A DNA stretch of 39,415 bases from Clostridiaceae bacterium. Lineage in GTDB: Bacteria > Bacillota > Clostridia > Lachnospirales > Lachnospiraceae. Location: positions 1 through 39,415 of the forward strand of contig CAJTGF010000049.1 in the NCBI GenBank assembly GCA_910575585.1, written 5' to 3'. Position 1 is the first letter of the stretch; the number at the start of each line of letters is the position of its first letter. Both the position numbers and the translations under genes were made by a program. The notes beneath the pieces are model-generated. The model was not told the DNA's origin. It saw only the letters and a program-made list of their open reading frames with translations, and did not search any database. Positions 17,436-25,098 of this stretch are shown piece after piece.

Positions 17436-18512
17436 ATGGAGAAACAGAAAAAAGGCGTTCGCCTGGAGCATATTTCTAAGATTTATAAGGACCCGAAGAC
17501 GGGAAAGGAATTTTACGCGGTGCAGGATACTACCCTGGATATTGAGGCGGGAACGTTCGTGACCCTTCTTGGTCCGTCGGGATGCGGCAAGACCACGACC
17601 CTGCGGATGATCGCCGGGTTTGAGAGCCCGGATGAGGGGGAGATCTACCTGGGCGGCGAGGCTATCAACAGCCTGACGCCCAACAAAAGGGATACGGCCA
17701 TGGTGTTTCAGAGTTACGCGCTGCTGCCCCACTATAATGTGTTTGACAATGTGGCCTATGGGCTAAAGATCCGCAAGCTGCCGAAGGAGGAGATCCGGGA
17801 GCGGGTGATGAACATCTTAAAGCTGGTGGAGATGGACGGCATGGAGAGCCGTATGACCAACCAGCTTTCAGGCGGACAGCAGCAGCGGGTGGCTCTGGCA
17901 AGGGCTCTGGTGCTGGAGCCAGGGGTCCTTTTGTTTGATGAGCCCTTGAGCAATCTGGATGCCAAGCTGCGGGTTTCCATGAGAACGGAGATCCGTAAGA
18001 TCCAGCAGAAAGTGGGGATCACGGCCATCTATGTGACCCATGACCAGTCCGAGGCCATGAGCATTTCCGATAAGATCATCATTATGAGCAAGGGCAAAGT
18101 GGAGCAGATCGGGACGCCAAGGGAGATCTATTATCACCCTAATTCCAGGTTTGTGGCGGATTTTATCGGGGAGGCCAATTTTCTGGAGGCAAAGGTGGTG
18201 TCTGTGGAAGGGGATAAGGCGAAGATCCATGTGGCCGGGGAAAACCTGGAAGTCAATAATTACGCAAAGGCCAAGGCCGGGGATATATCGGCGCTGGTGA
18301 TCCGGCCCGAGGCTGCGTCTCTGGCTGAAAAGGGGTATCTGGAGGCCAAGGTGATGCTGTCTACGTTTATGGGTTCCTATCAGTATTACCAGGTGATGGT
18401 GGGAGATATGGAGATCCAGATCACGGACTATAATCCGGTGAACAGACGGATCTATGAGGTCGGCGAGAAGGCTTTTCTTGATTTTGATACGGCTGGGGTT
18501 TATATTTTGTAA
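17436..18512 (+). CDS. ABC transporter ATP-binding protein (FbpC/PotA type)
   Basis: 358 aa. Walker A GPSGCGKT (46-53), Q-loop FQSYALLPHYN (91-101), signature LSGGQQQR (144-151), Walker B LLFDEP (165-170), H-loop VTHDQSEA near 200. A C-terminal regulatory TOBE-like domain follows from about 240 (VVSVEGDKAKIHVAGE, LVIRPEAASL). It energises the importer formed with the two genes upstream, and its ATG abuts the permease stop, indicating translational coupling. A terminator lies 41 bp after the stop. Confidence 0.93.
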   Translation: MEKQKKGVRLEHISKIYKDPKTGKEFYAVQDTTLDIEAGTFVTLLGPSGCGKTTTLRMIAGFESPDEGEIYLGGEAINSLTPNKRDTAMVFQSYALLPHYNVFDNVAYGLKIRKLPKEEIRERVMNILKLVEMDGMESRMTNQLSGGQQQRVALARALVLEPGVLLFDEPLSNLDAKLRVSMRTEIRKIQQKVGITAIYVTHDQSEAMSISDKIIIMSKGKVEQIGTPREIYYHPNSRFVADFIGEANFLEAKVVSVEGDKAKIHVAGENLEVNNYAKAKAGDISALVIRPEAASLAEKGYLEAKVMLSTFMGSYQYYQVMVGDMEIQITDYNPVNRRIYEVGEKAFLDFDTAGVYIL

Positions 18513-18553
18513 ACTATGGGCCTTTGGTGAAAAGATAGGAGATGACAGGACAA

Positions 18554-18580
18554 GGGGCAGATAGTCGTCTGTCCCTTTTT
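18554..18580 (+). terminator. Terminator of the ABC importer operon
   Basis: GGGGCAGA (18554-18561), six-base loop, TCTGTCCC (18568-18575), then TTTTT; one G-T pair in the stem. The rest of the gap up to 18911 holds the lar promoter and leader. Confidence 0.85.
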
Positions 18581-18674
18581 CCATGTCCGCGATATCCTTT
18601 CGGATGAGAAGACAAAGAAAATATTTGTGAACTTTTGTGGTCCTGAAAACAGGGAAAAGGAAGGGCAGGGAACC

Positions 18675-18704
18675 TTGACATGGACATTGACGGTCTGGTA
18701 TAAT
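18675..18704 (+). promoter_or_regulatory. Promoter of the lar operon
   Basis: TTGACA (18675-18680), 18-bp spacer ending in TGG, TATAAT (18699-18704). It leaves a leader of about 200 nt before larB containing small hairpins: GCCTG/CAGGC at 18722-18737 and CGGC/GCCG just after. I could not match the leader to a known riboswitch class. Confidence 0.7.
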
Positions 18705-18717
18705 CGGGGGCAGACAA

Positions 18718-18837
18718 ATGAGCCTGTATAAGCAGGCAAAAACGGCAGAAGCCGCAGAAAGCAGATTTGACATGGATGCAGGAAATTGGGAAGCTGTGAG
18801 GGCAATGAGCCGCCAGAAGGGGCTGTTACTTTCATAG
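18718..18837 (+). CDS. Possible small upstream ORF in the lar leader (39 aa)
   Basis: ATG at 18718 to TAG at 18837, preceded by GGGGG with a 7-nt gap, which is a usable ribosome site. The product is hydrophilic and resembles nothing I know. The ribosome site lies almost at the predicted transcript start, so translation would require a slightly earlier start. It may be chance. Confidence 0.25.
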   Translation: MSLYKQAKTAEAAESRFDMDAGNWEAVRAMSRQKGLLLS

Positions 18838-18917
18838 CTTTTTATAGATTTGGGATATGCGGGAAAAACGGCATATTGAAAGACCGGCAGGAAAATGCCA
18901 GAAGGAGGACAATGTTT

Positions 18918-19685
18918 ATGAATGAGAACGATATCCGGCAGATCTTAGAACAGGTAAAAGCGGGCGGCATGTCCGTGGAGGAGGCAGGGCAGCTTCTCCA
19001 CATGGGCAGGTATGAGGAGATGGGATACGCCAAGCTGGATACCAGCCGGAAAGCAAGGACCGGATTTGGGGAAGTGGTCTTTTGCAGCGGAAAGACCGAC
19101 GACCATTTGGCGGCTATTTATGAGAGGCTTTATGAAAAGGAAGGGGAGGTTTTGGGGACCAGGGCCACAAAGGAACAGTTCCAACTGATCCATAGCAGAT
19201 TTCCACAGACCAGCTATGATCCGGTGTCGCGGATCTTGAAGATCCAGAGCAGGGCAAAGGAGCTTAAAGGAAATGTGGCAGTGTGTACGGCTGGGACGGC
19301 AGATATCCCGGTGGCGGAGGAGGCCGCGCAGACGGCGGAATTTTTCGGAGCTTATGTGGAGCGGATCTATGACGTGGGAGTCAGCGGGATCCACAGACTT
19401 CTCAACCGCATGGATACCATCCAGAAAGCAAACTGCGTGGTGGCGGTGGCCGGTATGGAGGGAGCTCTGGCCAGCGTCATAGGAGGTATGGTGAGCAGGC
19501 CGGTCATAGCGGTTCCCACCTCCGTGGGATATGGGGCCAATCTTCACGGTCTTTCGGCGCTTTTGACTATGATCAATTCCTGTGCCAACGGGATCGCGGT
19601 GGTAAATATTGACAACGGATACGGAGCCGGATATCTGGCCACTCAGATGAACCGGCTGGCAGTGGGAGGAAACGAAAATGGATGA
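18918..19685 (+). CDS. larB: LarB, pyridinium-3,5-biscarboxylic acid mononucleotide synthase
   Basis: 255 aa. LarB carboxylates and hydrolyses nicotinic acid adenine dinucleotide, the first step of nickel-pincer nucleotide (NPN) synthesis. The C-terminal half is PurE-like: VAVCTAGTADIPVAEEAA, then DVGVSGIHRLL, VVAVAGMEGALASVIGG and RPVIAVPTSVGYG. The N-terminus carries the family's GFGEVVFCSGKT. Two ATGs are possible: 18912, 3 nt after AGGAGG, and 18918, 9 nt after; the second has normal spacing. First gene of larB-E-C; its stop overlaps the larE start. Confidence 0.9.
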   Translation: MNENDIRQILEQVKAGGMSVEEAGQLLHMGRYEEMGYAKLDTSRKARTGFGEVVFCSGKTDDHLAAIYERLYEKEGEVLGTRATKEQFQLIHSRFPQTSYDPVSRILKIQSRAKELKGNVAVCTAGTADIPVAEEAAQTAEFFGAYVERIYDVGVSGIHRLLNRMDTIQKANCVVAVAGMEGALASVIGGMVSRPVIAVPTSVGYGANLHGLSALLTMINSCANGIAVVNIDNGYGAGYLATQMNRLAVGGNENG

Positions 19686-20520
19686 GGCGCGGAGACGATT
19701 ACACCAGATTATGGCCGGCTATGCCGATGAAAATGTGGCGGTGGCCTTTTCCGGCGGCGCTGATTCCAGCCTGCTTCTAAAGCTGGCTGTGATACACGCA
19801 AAGGAAACGGGTACCAGGGTTTTTGCTGTGACCGCCAGCACGGAACTGCACCCGGCAGGGGATATGGAGACTGCAAAAAAGGTGGCTTTGGAGACCGGGG
19901 CAGAGCACATAGTCCTTGCGGTTCGGGAACTGCAGGCGGCAGGGATCGCCCATAATCCGGTGGATCGGTGCTACCGCTGTAAGAAGTATCTGTTTGAGGC
20001 TGTTAAGGATGCGGCGGCGCAGGCGGGGGCAGCAGTTGTGTTGGACGGGACCAATGCAGATGACCTGGAGCAGTATCGGCCGGGCCTTAGAGCTTTGGAA
20101 GAGCTGGGGATAGAAAGCCCCTTAAAAAAGGCGGGGCTTACGAAGGCACAGGTGCGTCAGCTGGCACAGGAATACGGGATCTCCGTGGCAAATCGGCCGG
20201 CTGCCCCCTGTCTGGCTACCAGGTTTCCCTATGGAGACGCGATTACTGTGGATAAATTAAGAAAGGTTGAGCAGGGCGAGGCGTATTTGAAGTGTCTGGG
20301 GCTTTATAATGTGCGGTTAAGAGTCCATGGTAATGTGGCCAGGATCGAGGCAGACGAAAGGGATTTAGAAAAGCTGATGAGGGAGAGAAAGGCCATTGCG
20401 GGGGAACTAAAAGCGTTGGGATACGGATATATTACCCTGGACATGGAAGGGTTTCGGTCAGGAAGTATGGATGAGGCGCTGCCCAGGGAGATCACAGGGA
20501 AGACAAAACATCAGCCGTAA
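19678..20520 (+). CDS. larE: LarE, sulfur transferase of nickel-pincer cofactor synthesis
   Basis: 280-aa ATP pyrophosphatase (PP-loop SGGADSS at 25-31) that adenylates and thiolates the LarB product. Cys178 in PCLATRFPYG is placed like the sulfur-donating Cys176 of the Lactobacillus plantarum enzyme. Cys98 and Cys101 (DRCYRCKK) provide two more, giving the three-cysteine set described for [4Fe-4S]-dependent LarE such as that of Thermotoga maritima, rather than the single sacrificial cysteine. The start overlaps the larB stop by 8 bp, behind GGGAGG. Confidence 0.92.
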   Translation: MDEARRRLHQIMAGYADENVAVAFSGGADSSLLLKLAVIHAKETGTRVFAVTASTELHPAGDMETAKKVALETGAEHIVLAVRELQAAGIAHNPVDRCYRCKKYLFEAVKDAAAQAGAAVVLDGTNADDLEQYRPGLRALEELGIESPLKKAGLTKAQVRQLAQEYGISVANRPAAPCLATRFPYGDAITVDKLRKVEQGEAYLKCLGLYNVRLRVHGNVARIEADERDLEKLMRERKAIAGELKALGYGYITLDMEGFRSGSMDEALPREITGKTKHQP

Positions 20521-20576
20521 AGGCAGGCCCAGGAGAGATCCCGGGAATGTATGGATGAGAAAGAGAGGATGATAAC

Positions 20577-22175
20577 ATGGAAAGCGGAAAGAAATTATAT
20601 TTGGAGTGCTATTCGGGGATCAGCGGGGACATGACCGTTGCGGCGCTGCTGGATCTGGGAGCCGATGAAAAAGTGCTTTTGGAGGCATTGGAGAGTCTCC
20701 CGGTTTCGGGATTTCGGGTTGAGATCAAGAGGGTGGTAAAGTCGGGGATTGATGCCTGTGATTTCCGGGTGATCTTGGATAAAGAGCATGAGAACCATGA
20801 CCATGATATGGAGTATCTGCATGGCCACGAGGATGGGCATATGCATCACGGTCACCAGGAACATGAGGCGTGCGGTGAGCATGTCCACAGCCATATCCAT
20901 GAGGAGGGCAACGGTCATCATCATGGCCATACCCATGGAGAGAGCGGCGTCCATGATCACGCCCATACTCACGGAGAGAGCGACGGCCATCATCACAGCC
21001 ATGCTTATGGGGAGAGTGACGGCCACGATCACAGCCATGCCCATGGAGAGAGTGACGGTCATCATCACAGCCATGTCCATGGAGAGAGTGACAGTCATCA
21101 TCATGGCCATACCCACGATGAAAATGGCAGTCATCATCACGACCATATCCATGAAGAGAGCCGCCATCATGAACACAGTCATGTCCATGAACATTCCCAC
21201 CACCATCATCATGAGCACCGCGGCATGAGGGAGATCCGACAGATCATTAACCAGGGAAGCATGGCAGACGGAGCGAAAAAGCTGGCCTTGAAGATCTTTG
21301 AGATCCTGGCCCAGGCAGAAGCGAAAGCCCACAATATGGCCATTGATGAAGTTCATTTCCATGAGGTGGGGGCTGTGGATTCCATTGTGGATATTGTGGC
21401 GGCAGCGGTTTGTCTGGACAATTTAGATATCCATGAGGTTATTGTCCCAATGCTGTGCGAGGGGACAGGGACTGTCCGGTGTCAGCACGGGATACTTCCT
21501 ATTCCCGTTCCTGCGGTGGCCAATATCATGAGATCCCACAAACTTCCGGTGAGGATCGTGGACGCGGAGGGGGAATTTGTGACTCCTACGGGAGCTGCCA
21601 TTGTGGCGGCGGTCCGTACGTCAGAGACGCTTCCAAAGGAATTTGCGGTGGAAAAGGTGGGGATCGGAGCAGGAAAGAGAAACTATGAACGGCCCGGTAT
21701 CCTAAGAGCTATGGTAATTCAGGACAGGGCCGATGATCAGGATGTGATCTGGAAGCTGGAGAGCAATATTGACGACTGCAGCGGGGAAGTTCTGGGGTAT
21801 GTGATGGAGCGTCTGTTTGAGGCCGGAGCCAGAGATGTCCATTACACACCGGTATTTATGAAGAAAAACCGGCCTGCCTGGCAGTTGAATGTGATCTGCG
21901 CAAAAGAAGATATTGAAAAGCTGGAACAGATCATTTTCCGGGAGACTACCACCATCGGGATCCGGCGGATGGAGATGGAGAGGACGGTGCTTAGACGGGA
22001 AGAGCGGATTGTGGATACGGTGTTCGGTCCGGCACAGGTGAAAGTGTGTGAGGCAAGAGGGGTGAAGCGGTCCTATCCGGAGTATGAGAGCGTAGCCAGG
22101 CTTGCCGGGGAGCATCAGGCGCCGTTTTCCCAGGTGTATCAGACGGTACAAAGATGTTGTATGGATGATCAGTAA
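20577..22175 (+). CDS. larC: LarC, nickel insertion enzyme with expanded His-rich domain
   Basis: 532 aa. LarC is the CTP-dependent nickel chelatase that inserts Ni into the dithiolated pincer nucleotide. The N-terminus LYLECYSGISGDMTVAALLD and the later EVHFHEVGAVDSIVDIVAAA and EGTGTVRCQHGILPIPVPA are family hallmarks. Between them, residues 71-214 contain about 58 histidines, mostly in tandem 12-residue units. The frame is continuous through the point where L. plantarum larC needs a programmed frameshift to join larC1 and larC2. 56 bp after larE; operon-terminal. Confidence 0.93.
   Translation: MESGKKLYLECYSGISGDMTVAALLDLGADEKVLLEALESLPVSGFRVEIKRVVKSGIDACDFRVILDKEHENHDHDMEYLHGHEDGHMHHGHQEHEACGEHVHSHIHEEGNGHHHGHTHGESGVHDHAHTHGESDGHHHSHAYGESDGHDHSHAHGESDGHHHSHVHGESDSHHHGHTHDENGSHHHDHIHEESRHHEHSHVHEHSHHHHHEHRGMREIRQIINQGSMADGAKKLALKIFEILAQAEAKAHNMAIDEVHFHEVGAVDSIVDIVAAAVCLDNLDIHEVIVPMLCEGTGTVRCQHGILPIPVPAVANIMRSHKLPVRIVDAEGEFVTPTGAAIVAAVRTSETLPKEFAVEKVGIGAGKRNYERPGILRAMVIQDRADDQDVIWKLESNIDDCSGEVLGYVMERLFEAGARDVHYTPVFMKKNRPAWQLNVICAKEDIEKLEQIIFRETTTIGIRRMEMERTVLRREERIVDTVFGPAQVKVCEARGVKRSYPEYESVARLAGEHQAPFSQVYQTVQRCCMDDQ
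20895..21218 (+). repeat. Nine 36-bp tandem repeats encoding a His-rich region in LarC
   Basis: Residues 107-214 of LarC divide into nine 12-residue units of the type xHGESDGHHHSH. The central units are nearly identical in DNA and the flanking ones degenerate (HDENGSHHHDH, HEESRHHEHSH), as expected for repeat expansion by slippage from the middle. The length is an exact multiple of 36 bp, so the reading frame is kept. Confidence 0.9.
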
Positions 22176-22199
22176 ATTTTGGGGTAACCGTTCAGGTAG

Positions 22200-22248
22200 G
22201 TCTGCGCGTTTACCGCGCTGACCGCGCGAAAACGTAATGGCAGCAGAC
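22200..22248. repeat. Structured palindromic sequence after larC
   Basis: Nested inverted repeats GTCTGC/GCAGAC (22200-22205 with 22243-22248), CGTTT/AAACG (22207-22211 with 22230-22234) and GCGC/GCGC form a compact hairpin in the gap after larC, followed by CCCAA/TTGGG. It may be a dispersed repeat or a structured 3' tail of the lar transcript. No protein is evident. Confidence 0.45.
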
Positions 22249-22333
22249 ATCAGGCCCCAGCGCGAAGCAATTTTCATGGTCGCCCAATCTGTTGGGATAA
22301 GCTTTAAAAGATAACGGGAAATAAGAAATGCAG

Positions 22334-22376
22334 AGCTGCCGTGCCGGCTGGATTTGGCGCGGCAGCTTACTTTTGC
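22334..22376 (+). terminator. Terminator of the lar operon
   Basis: AGCTGCCGTGCC (22334-22345) pairs with GGCGCGGCAGCT (22356-22367), 12 pairs with one wobble, followed by TACTTTTGCTT. Confidence 0.8.
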
Positions 22377-22405
22377 TTCAAATAGCGGGAGATATGTGGT
22401 ATGAT
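22377..22405 (+). promoter_or_regulatory. Possible promoter of the kinase-regulator pair
   Basis: TATGAT at 22400-22405 with extended TGG ahead of it, and a weak TTCAAA 17 bp upstream. About 80 bp before the kinase start. Confidence 0.35.
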
Positions 22406-22484
22406 AACATTGGACTAAGGCGGACTGACCTGAAAGAAAACGGGACCGCCGGAAACGATGCGTGACAGGAAAGAAAGGATGCCT

Positions 22485-23990
22485 ATGATAGGAGCCGTTA
22501 AAAACCATTGGAATAATGCCTCTTTAAAGAAAAAGCTTGGCCTTTTTGTGGTGATGCTGGTTCTTGTCATGGGGATCTCAGCGGTCATTAATGTGGCTGC
22601 CATGAATTTTGTTATGGGGAATTTCAATGTGATCCTGGACGATAATTCCCGGTGTCACGATTTTCAGGAAGCCATGGAGCTGGAGGTGCGGGCTTTTGAA
22701 GCCTATGTGCGCAGCCGGAGCGAGGACAAGCGGCAGGAGTTTGTGCTGGCCTGCGTCAGGACGGAGCGGTGCCTTCACTCCCTGCCCTTTGACTATGGCA
22801 AGATTGGCAGGGAGCGGTATGCCAGGACTTGGAATGTGAAGAACAGCTATGAAAATTACAGTTTGTCCAGGGATCAGGTCCTTGAGATGGACCATGGCGC
22901 CGATGGATTCATTCCGCAGCTGTACAGGGTCTACGGGATGCAGGCATACCTGCAGACCTATGCCAGACGGCTGGTGCAGGCCACGCTTAAGGAGGGCAGC
23001 GGCAGCTATCAGCAGAAACTTCCCGTGGTCTATCGGATGCGGTATCTGATCCTGGTCTTTTCCGTGCTTGTGGTGGCGGTGACCATTGGGTTTACCAGGA
23101 TCTTGTCCAAGACCATAGTAAATCCCATTGTCATGCTTGCGGGCAGCAGCCAGAAGATCGCCAGGTATGATTTCAGCGAGCCGGATCTGGCTATGGACAA
23201 TAAGGACGAGATGGGAGAGCTGGTGAAGGCTTTTAACAAAATGAAGCATGCCACGGAAGGGTATATCAACACCTTAAAGAAAAACAGCGAGATCGCCGAA
23301 CTGCTTTACCGGGAAGAGATGGAGAAGGTGGAGATGGAGAAGCAGCTGGAAGGTGCCAGGCTGGAGCTTTTGAAAAGCCAGATCAATCCCCATTTTCTGT
23401 TTAACACGCTGAATACTATCTCCGGCATGGCCAAGCTGGAGGAAGCCCAGACCACGGAGCAGATGATCACCAGCCTTGGCAGTTTGTTCCGCTACAATCT
23501 GAAGATGTCAGAGCAGATCGTGATGCTGGAGCGGGAGTTAAAGGTGGTGGAGGACTACACGTTTATCCAGCGGATGCGTTTTGGGGGCAGGATCGTGTAT
23601 GAATACAAGCTGGAGCTGGACCCGGCTGTGGTGATGATCCCGGCTTTTACCCTGCAGCCGTTGGTGGAGAACGCCATTATCCACGGCATCTCCAAGAAAG
23701 AGCGGGGAGGGAAAGTGTATCTGCGGGCATGGGAGACCCAAGGGTATGTGGTGGTCTCCGTGGCGGATACCGGCGTAGGCATGTCTCCTAAGCGGTATGA
23801 GGAGATCTGCGGCGCGTTGAGAGACGGCGCGGATAAGGGGAAAGGGATGTCCAAGGCCGGGATCGGACTTGGAAATATTTACAAGCGGATACACACAATG
23901 TACAAAAACGGACAGGTGAGGATCTACAGCACAGAGGGACGAGGTACGGTGATCCAGATGTGGATTCCCAGGGAGGGCAATGGGAATTGA
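22485..23990 (+). CDS. YesM/LytS-type sensor histidine kinase
   Basis: 501 aa. Transmembrane helix at about 20-42, a short extracytoplasmic region (about 43-180), second helix (about 187-207), HAMP linker (KTIVNPIVMLAGS, DEMGELVKAFN), a coiled coil, then the His_kinase domain with His303 in QINPHFLFNTLN and a GHKL ATPase (PLVENAIIHG, DTGVGM, GIGLGNIYKR). This class pairs with AraC-type regulators to control nutrient uptake. The ATG at 22485 has AAAGG 6 nt upstream; an in-frame ATG at 22458 has no good site. The response regulator follows 36 bp later. Confidence 0.92.
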   Translation: MIGAVKNHWNNASLKKKLGLFVVMLVLVMGISAVINVAAMNFVMGNFNVILDDNSRCHDFQEAMELEVRAFEAYVRSRSEDKRQEFVLACVRTERCLHSLPFDYGKIGRERYARTWNVKNSYENYSLSRDQVLEMDHGADGFIPQLYRVYGMQAYLQTYARRLVQATLKEGSGSYQQKLPVVYRMRYLILVFSVLVVAVTIGFTRILSKTIVNPIVMLAGSSQKIARYDFSEPDLAMDNKDEMGELVKAFNKMKHATEGYINTLKKNSEIAELLYREEMEKVEMEKQLEGARLELLKSQINPHFLFNTLNTISGMAKLEEAQTTEQMITSLGSLFRYNLKMSEQIVMLERELKVVEDYTFIQRMRFGGRIVYEYKLELDPAVVMIPAFTLQPLVENAIIHGISKKERGGKVYLRAWETQGYVVVSVADTGVGMSPKRYEEICGALRDGADKGKGMSKAGIGLGNIYKRIHTMYKNGQVRIYSTEGRGTVIQMWIPREGNGN

Positions 23991-24026
23991 TCCCGAAAGT
24001 ACATTGCGGGCAGTAAGGAGGGTACC

Positions 24027-24905
24027 ATGTATCGGGTATTGATTGCGGATGATGAGATGATTGAGAGGACCGTGCTTTTCAGGACGCTGGACAAAAATCT
24101 GAAAGGACAGTGCCAGATCTTCCAGGCGGAAAACGGCAGGGAGACGCTGGAGATTTATGAGAGGGAGCAGATCCAGATTTTGATCCTGGATATTGAGATG
24201 CCGGGGATCAACGGCATTGAGGCGGCGGAGAGAATCAGGCAGAAGGACAAGGAGTGCAGCATTATCTTTCTCACGGCCTTTGATGAGTTTTCCTACGCGA
24301 AAAAGGCCATAACGGTCCGGGCGCTGGATTACCTGTTAAAGCCCTATGATGAGCAGGAGCTGATGCTGGTCATGGACGAGGCCATGCGCCAGGCGGACGC
24401 CCACGCCAAAAGAAAACAGGAGCTTTGGGAGAGGGAGAAAAAAGACGGGACCAGCCTGCTTGCTGCAGAATGGTCCCAGGGAGGAGAAGATCTGGCACAA
24501 CAGCCCCTGTCCGGGCAGCAGGCGGATCTGGGGCGGCAGGATCAGGAGACATGGGAAGAGTCCGGCAATGTACGGATGGACAAGGTGACGGAGATGATCT
24601 TCCGTTATATACAGGAAAATTATAAGTACGATATCTCCATGCAGGAGCTGGCCAAGGCCATGAACTATTCGGAAGCTTATTTCTGTAAATTATTCAAGCA
24701 GTGTTTCAGCAAAAATTTTACTTCCTACCTAACGGAATACCGGGTAAAGGAGGCAAAACGGATGCTGGAGCAGCCTACGGTCAATGTAAAGGATGTGGGA
24801 AAGGCCGTTGGGTATATGGATTCCAACTATTTTGCCCGGGTGTTTAAGCGGATCACGGGGCAGACGCCTACGGAGTACCGAATGTGCATATTTCAGCGGA
24901 AATGA
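24027..24905 (+). CDS. Response regulator with AraC-type DNA-binding domain
   Basis: 292 aa. Receiver domain at 1-120 (acidic pocket ADDE, phospho-acceptor Asp55 in LDIEMPGING, Lys in LLKPYDE), a Gln-rich linker at about 130-185, then two helix-turn-helix units of the AraC family (DISMQELAKAMNYSEAYFCK, NVKDVGKAVGYMDSNYFAR, TPTEYR). Cognate partner of the kinase just upstream; the probable target is the TRAP operon downstream. Confidence 0.93.
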   Translation: MYRVLIADDEMIERTVLFRTLDKNLKGQCQIFQAENGRETLEIYEREQIQILILDIEMPGINGIEAAERIRQKDKECSIIFLTAFDEFSYAKKAITVRALDYLLKPYDEQELMLVMDEAMRQADAHAKRKQELWEREKKDGTSLLAAEWSQGGEDLAQQPLSGQQADLGRQDQETWEESGNVRMDKVTEMIFRYIQENYKYDISMQELAKAMNYSEAYFCKLFKQCFSKNFTSYLTEYRVKEAKRMLEQPTVNVKDVGKAVGYMDSNYFARVFKRITGQTPTEYRMCIFQRK

Positions 24906-24966
24906 TATTAATTTGACGAAAGATTGTAGAAAGTGTATAAAGTTAAAATAAAATATGGATAAAATA

Positions 24967-25013
24967 GTCCTATGTTTCACAAAAATTTACTGTGTTCATA
25001 GGACGTTTTTTTT
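24967..25013 (+). terminator. Terminator after the kinase-regulator pair
   Basis: GTCCTATG (24967-24974) pairs with CATAGGAC (24997-25004), with an inner CACA/TGTG stem, followed by G and eight T. Confidence 0.9.
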
Positions 25014-25015
25014 CT

Positions 25016-25021
25016 TATAAT
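25016..25021 (+). promoter_or_regulatory. Probable -10 box of the TRAP operon
   Basis: A perfect TATAAT directly after the terminator T-run, but the bases 15-18 bp upstream contain no recognisable -35 (TGTTCA at best). This is the form expected of a promoter switched on by an activator such as the AraC-type regulator next door. The leader to 25099 is about 70 nt. Confidence 0.45.
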
Positions 25022-25098
25022 GGATATAGCGTTAAAAATGCGTTAAAGGCTTTAAGCCAAAGCAAAGTTTAACTTTAGAAAAGAGGAGGATGTGTATC

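Noticed and set aside
18705-18911. Known riboswitch (cobalamin, NiCo or similar) in the lar leader
   Set aside because: I looked for the conserved boxes of these classes and did not find them; only simple hairpins are supported.
20895-21218. Regular 36-bp repeats resembling a CRISPR array
   Set aside because: The repeats are contiguous, with no unique spacers, lie in frame inside larC and encode His-rich units; no cas genes are present.
20595-21362. Long minus-strand open frame opposite larC (255 codons, Met-rich)
   Set aside because: It is the antisense image of the His-rich repeats: His codons CAT/CAC read as ATG/GTG on the other strand. It has no similarity to a known family, and larC on the plus strand is certain.
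20577-22175. Programmed frameshift in larC as in L. plantarum
   Set aside because: The reading frame is continuous from start to stop with both halves in one frame.
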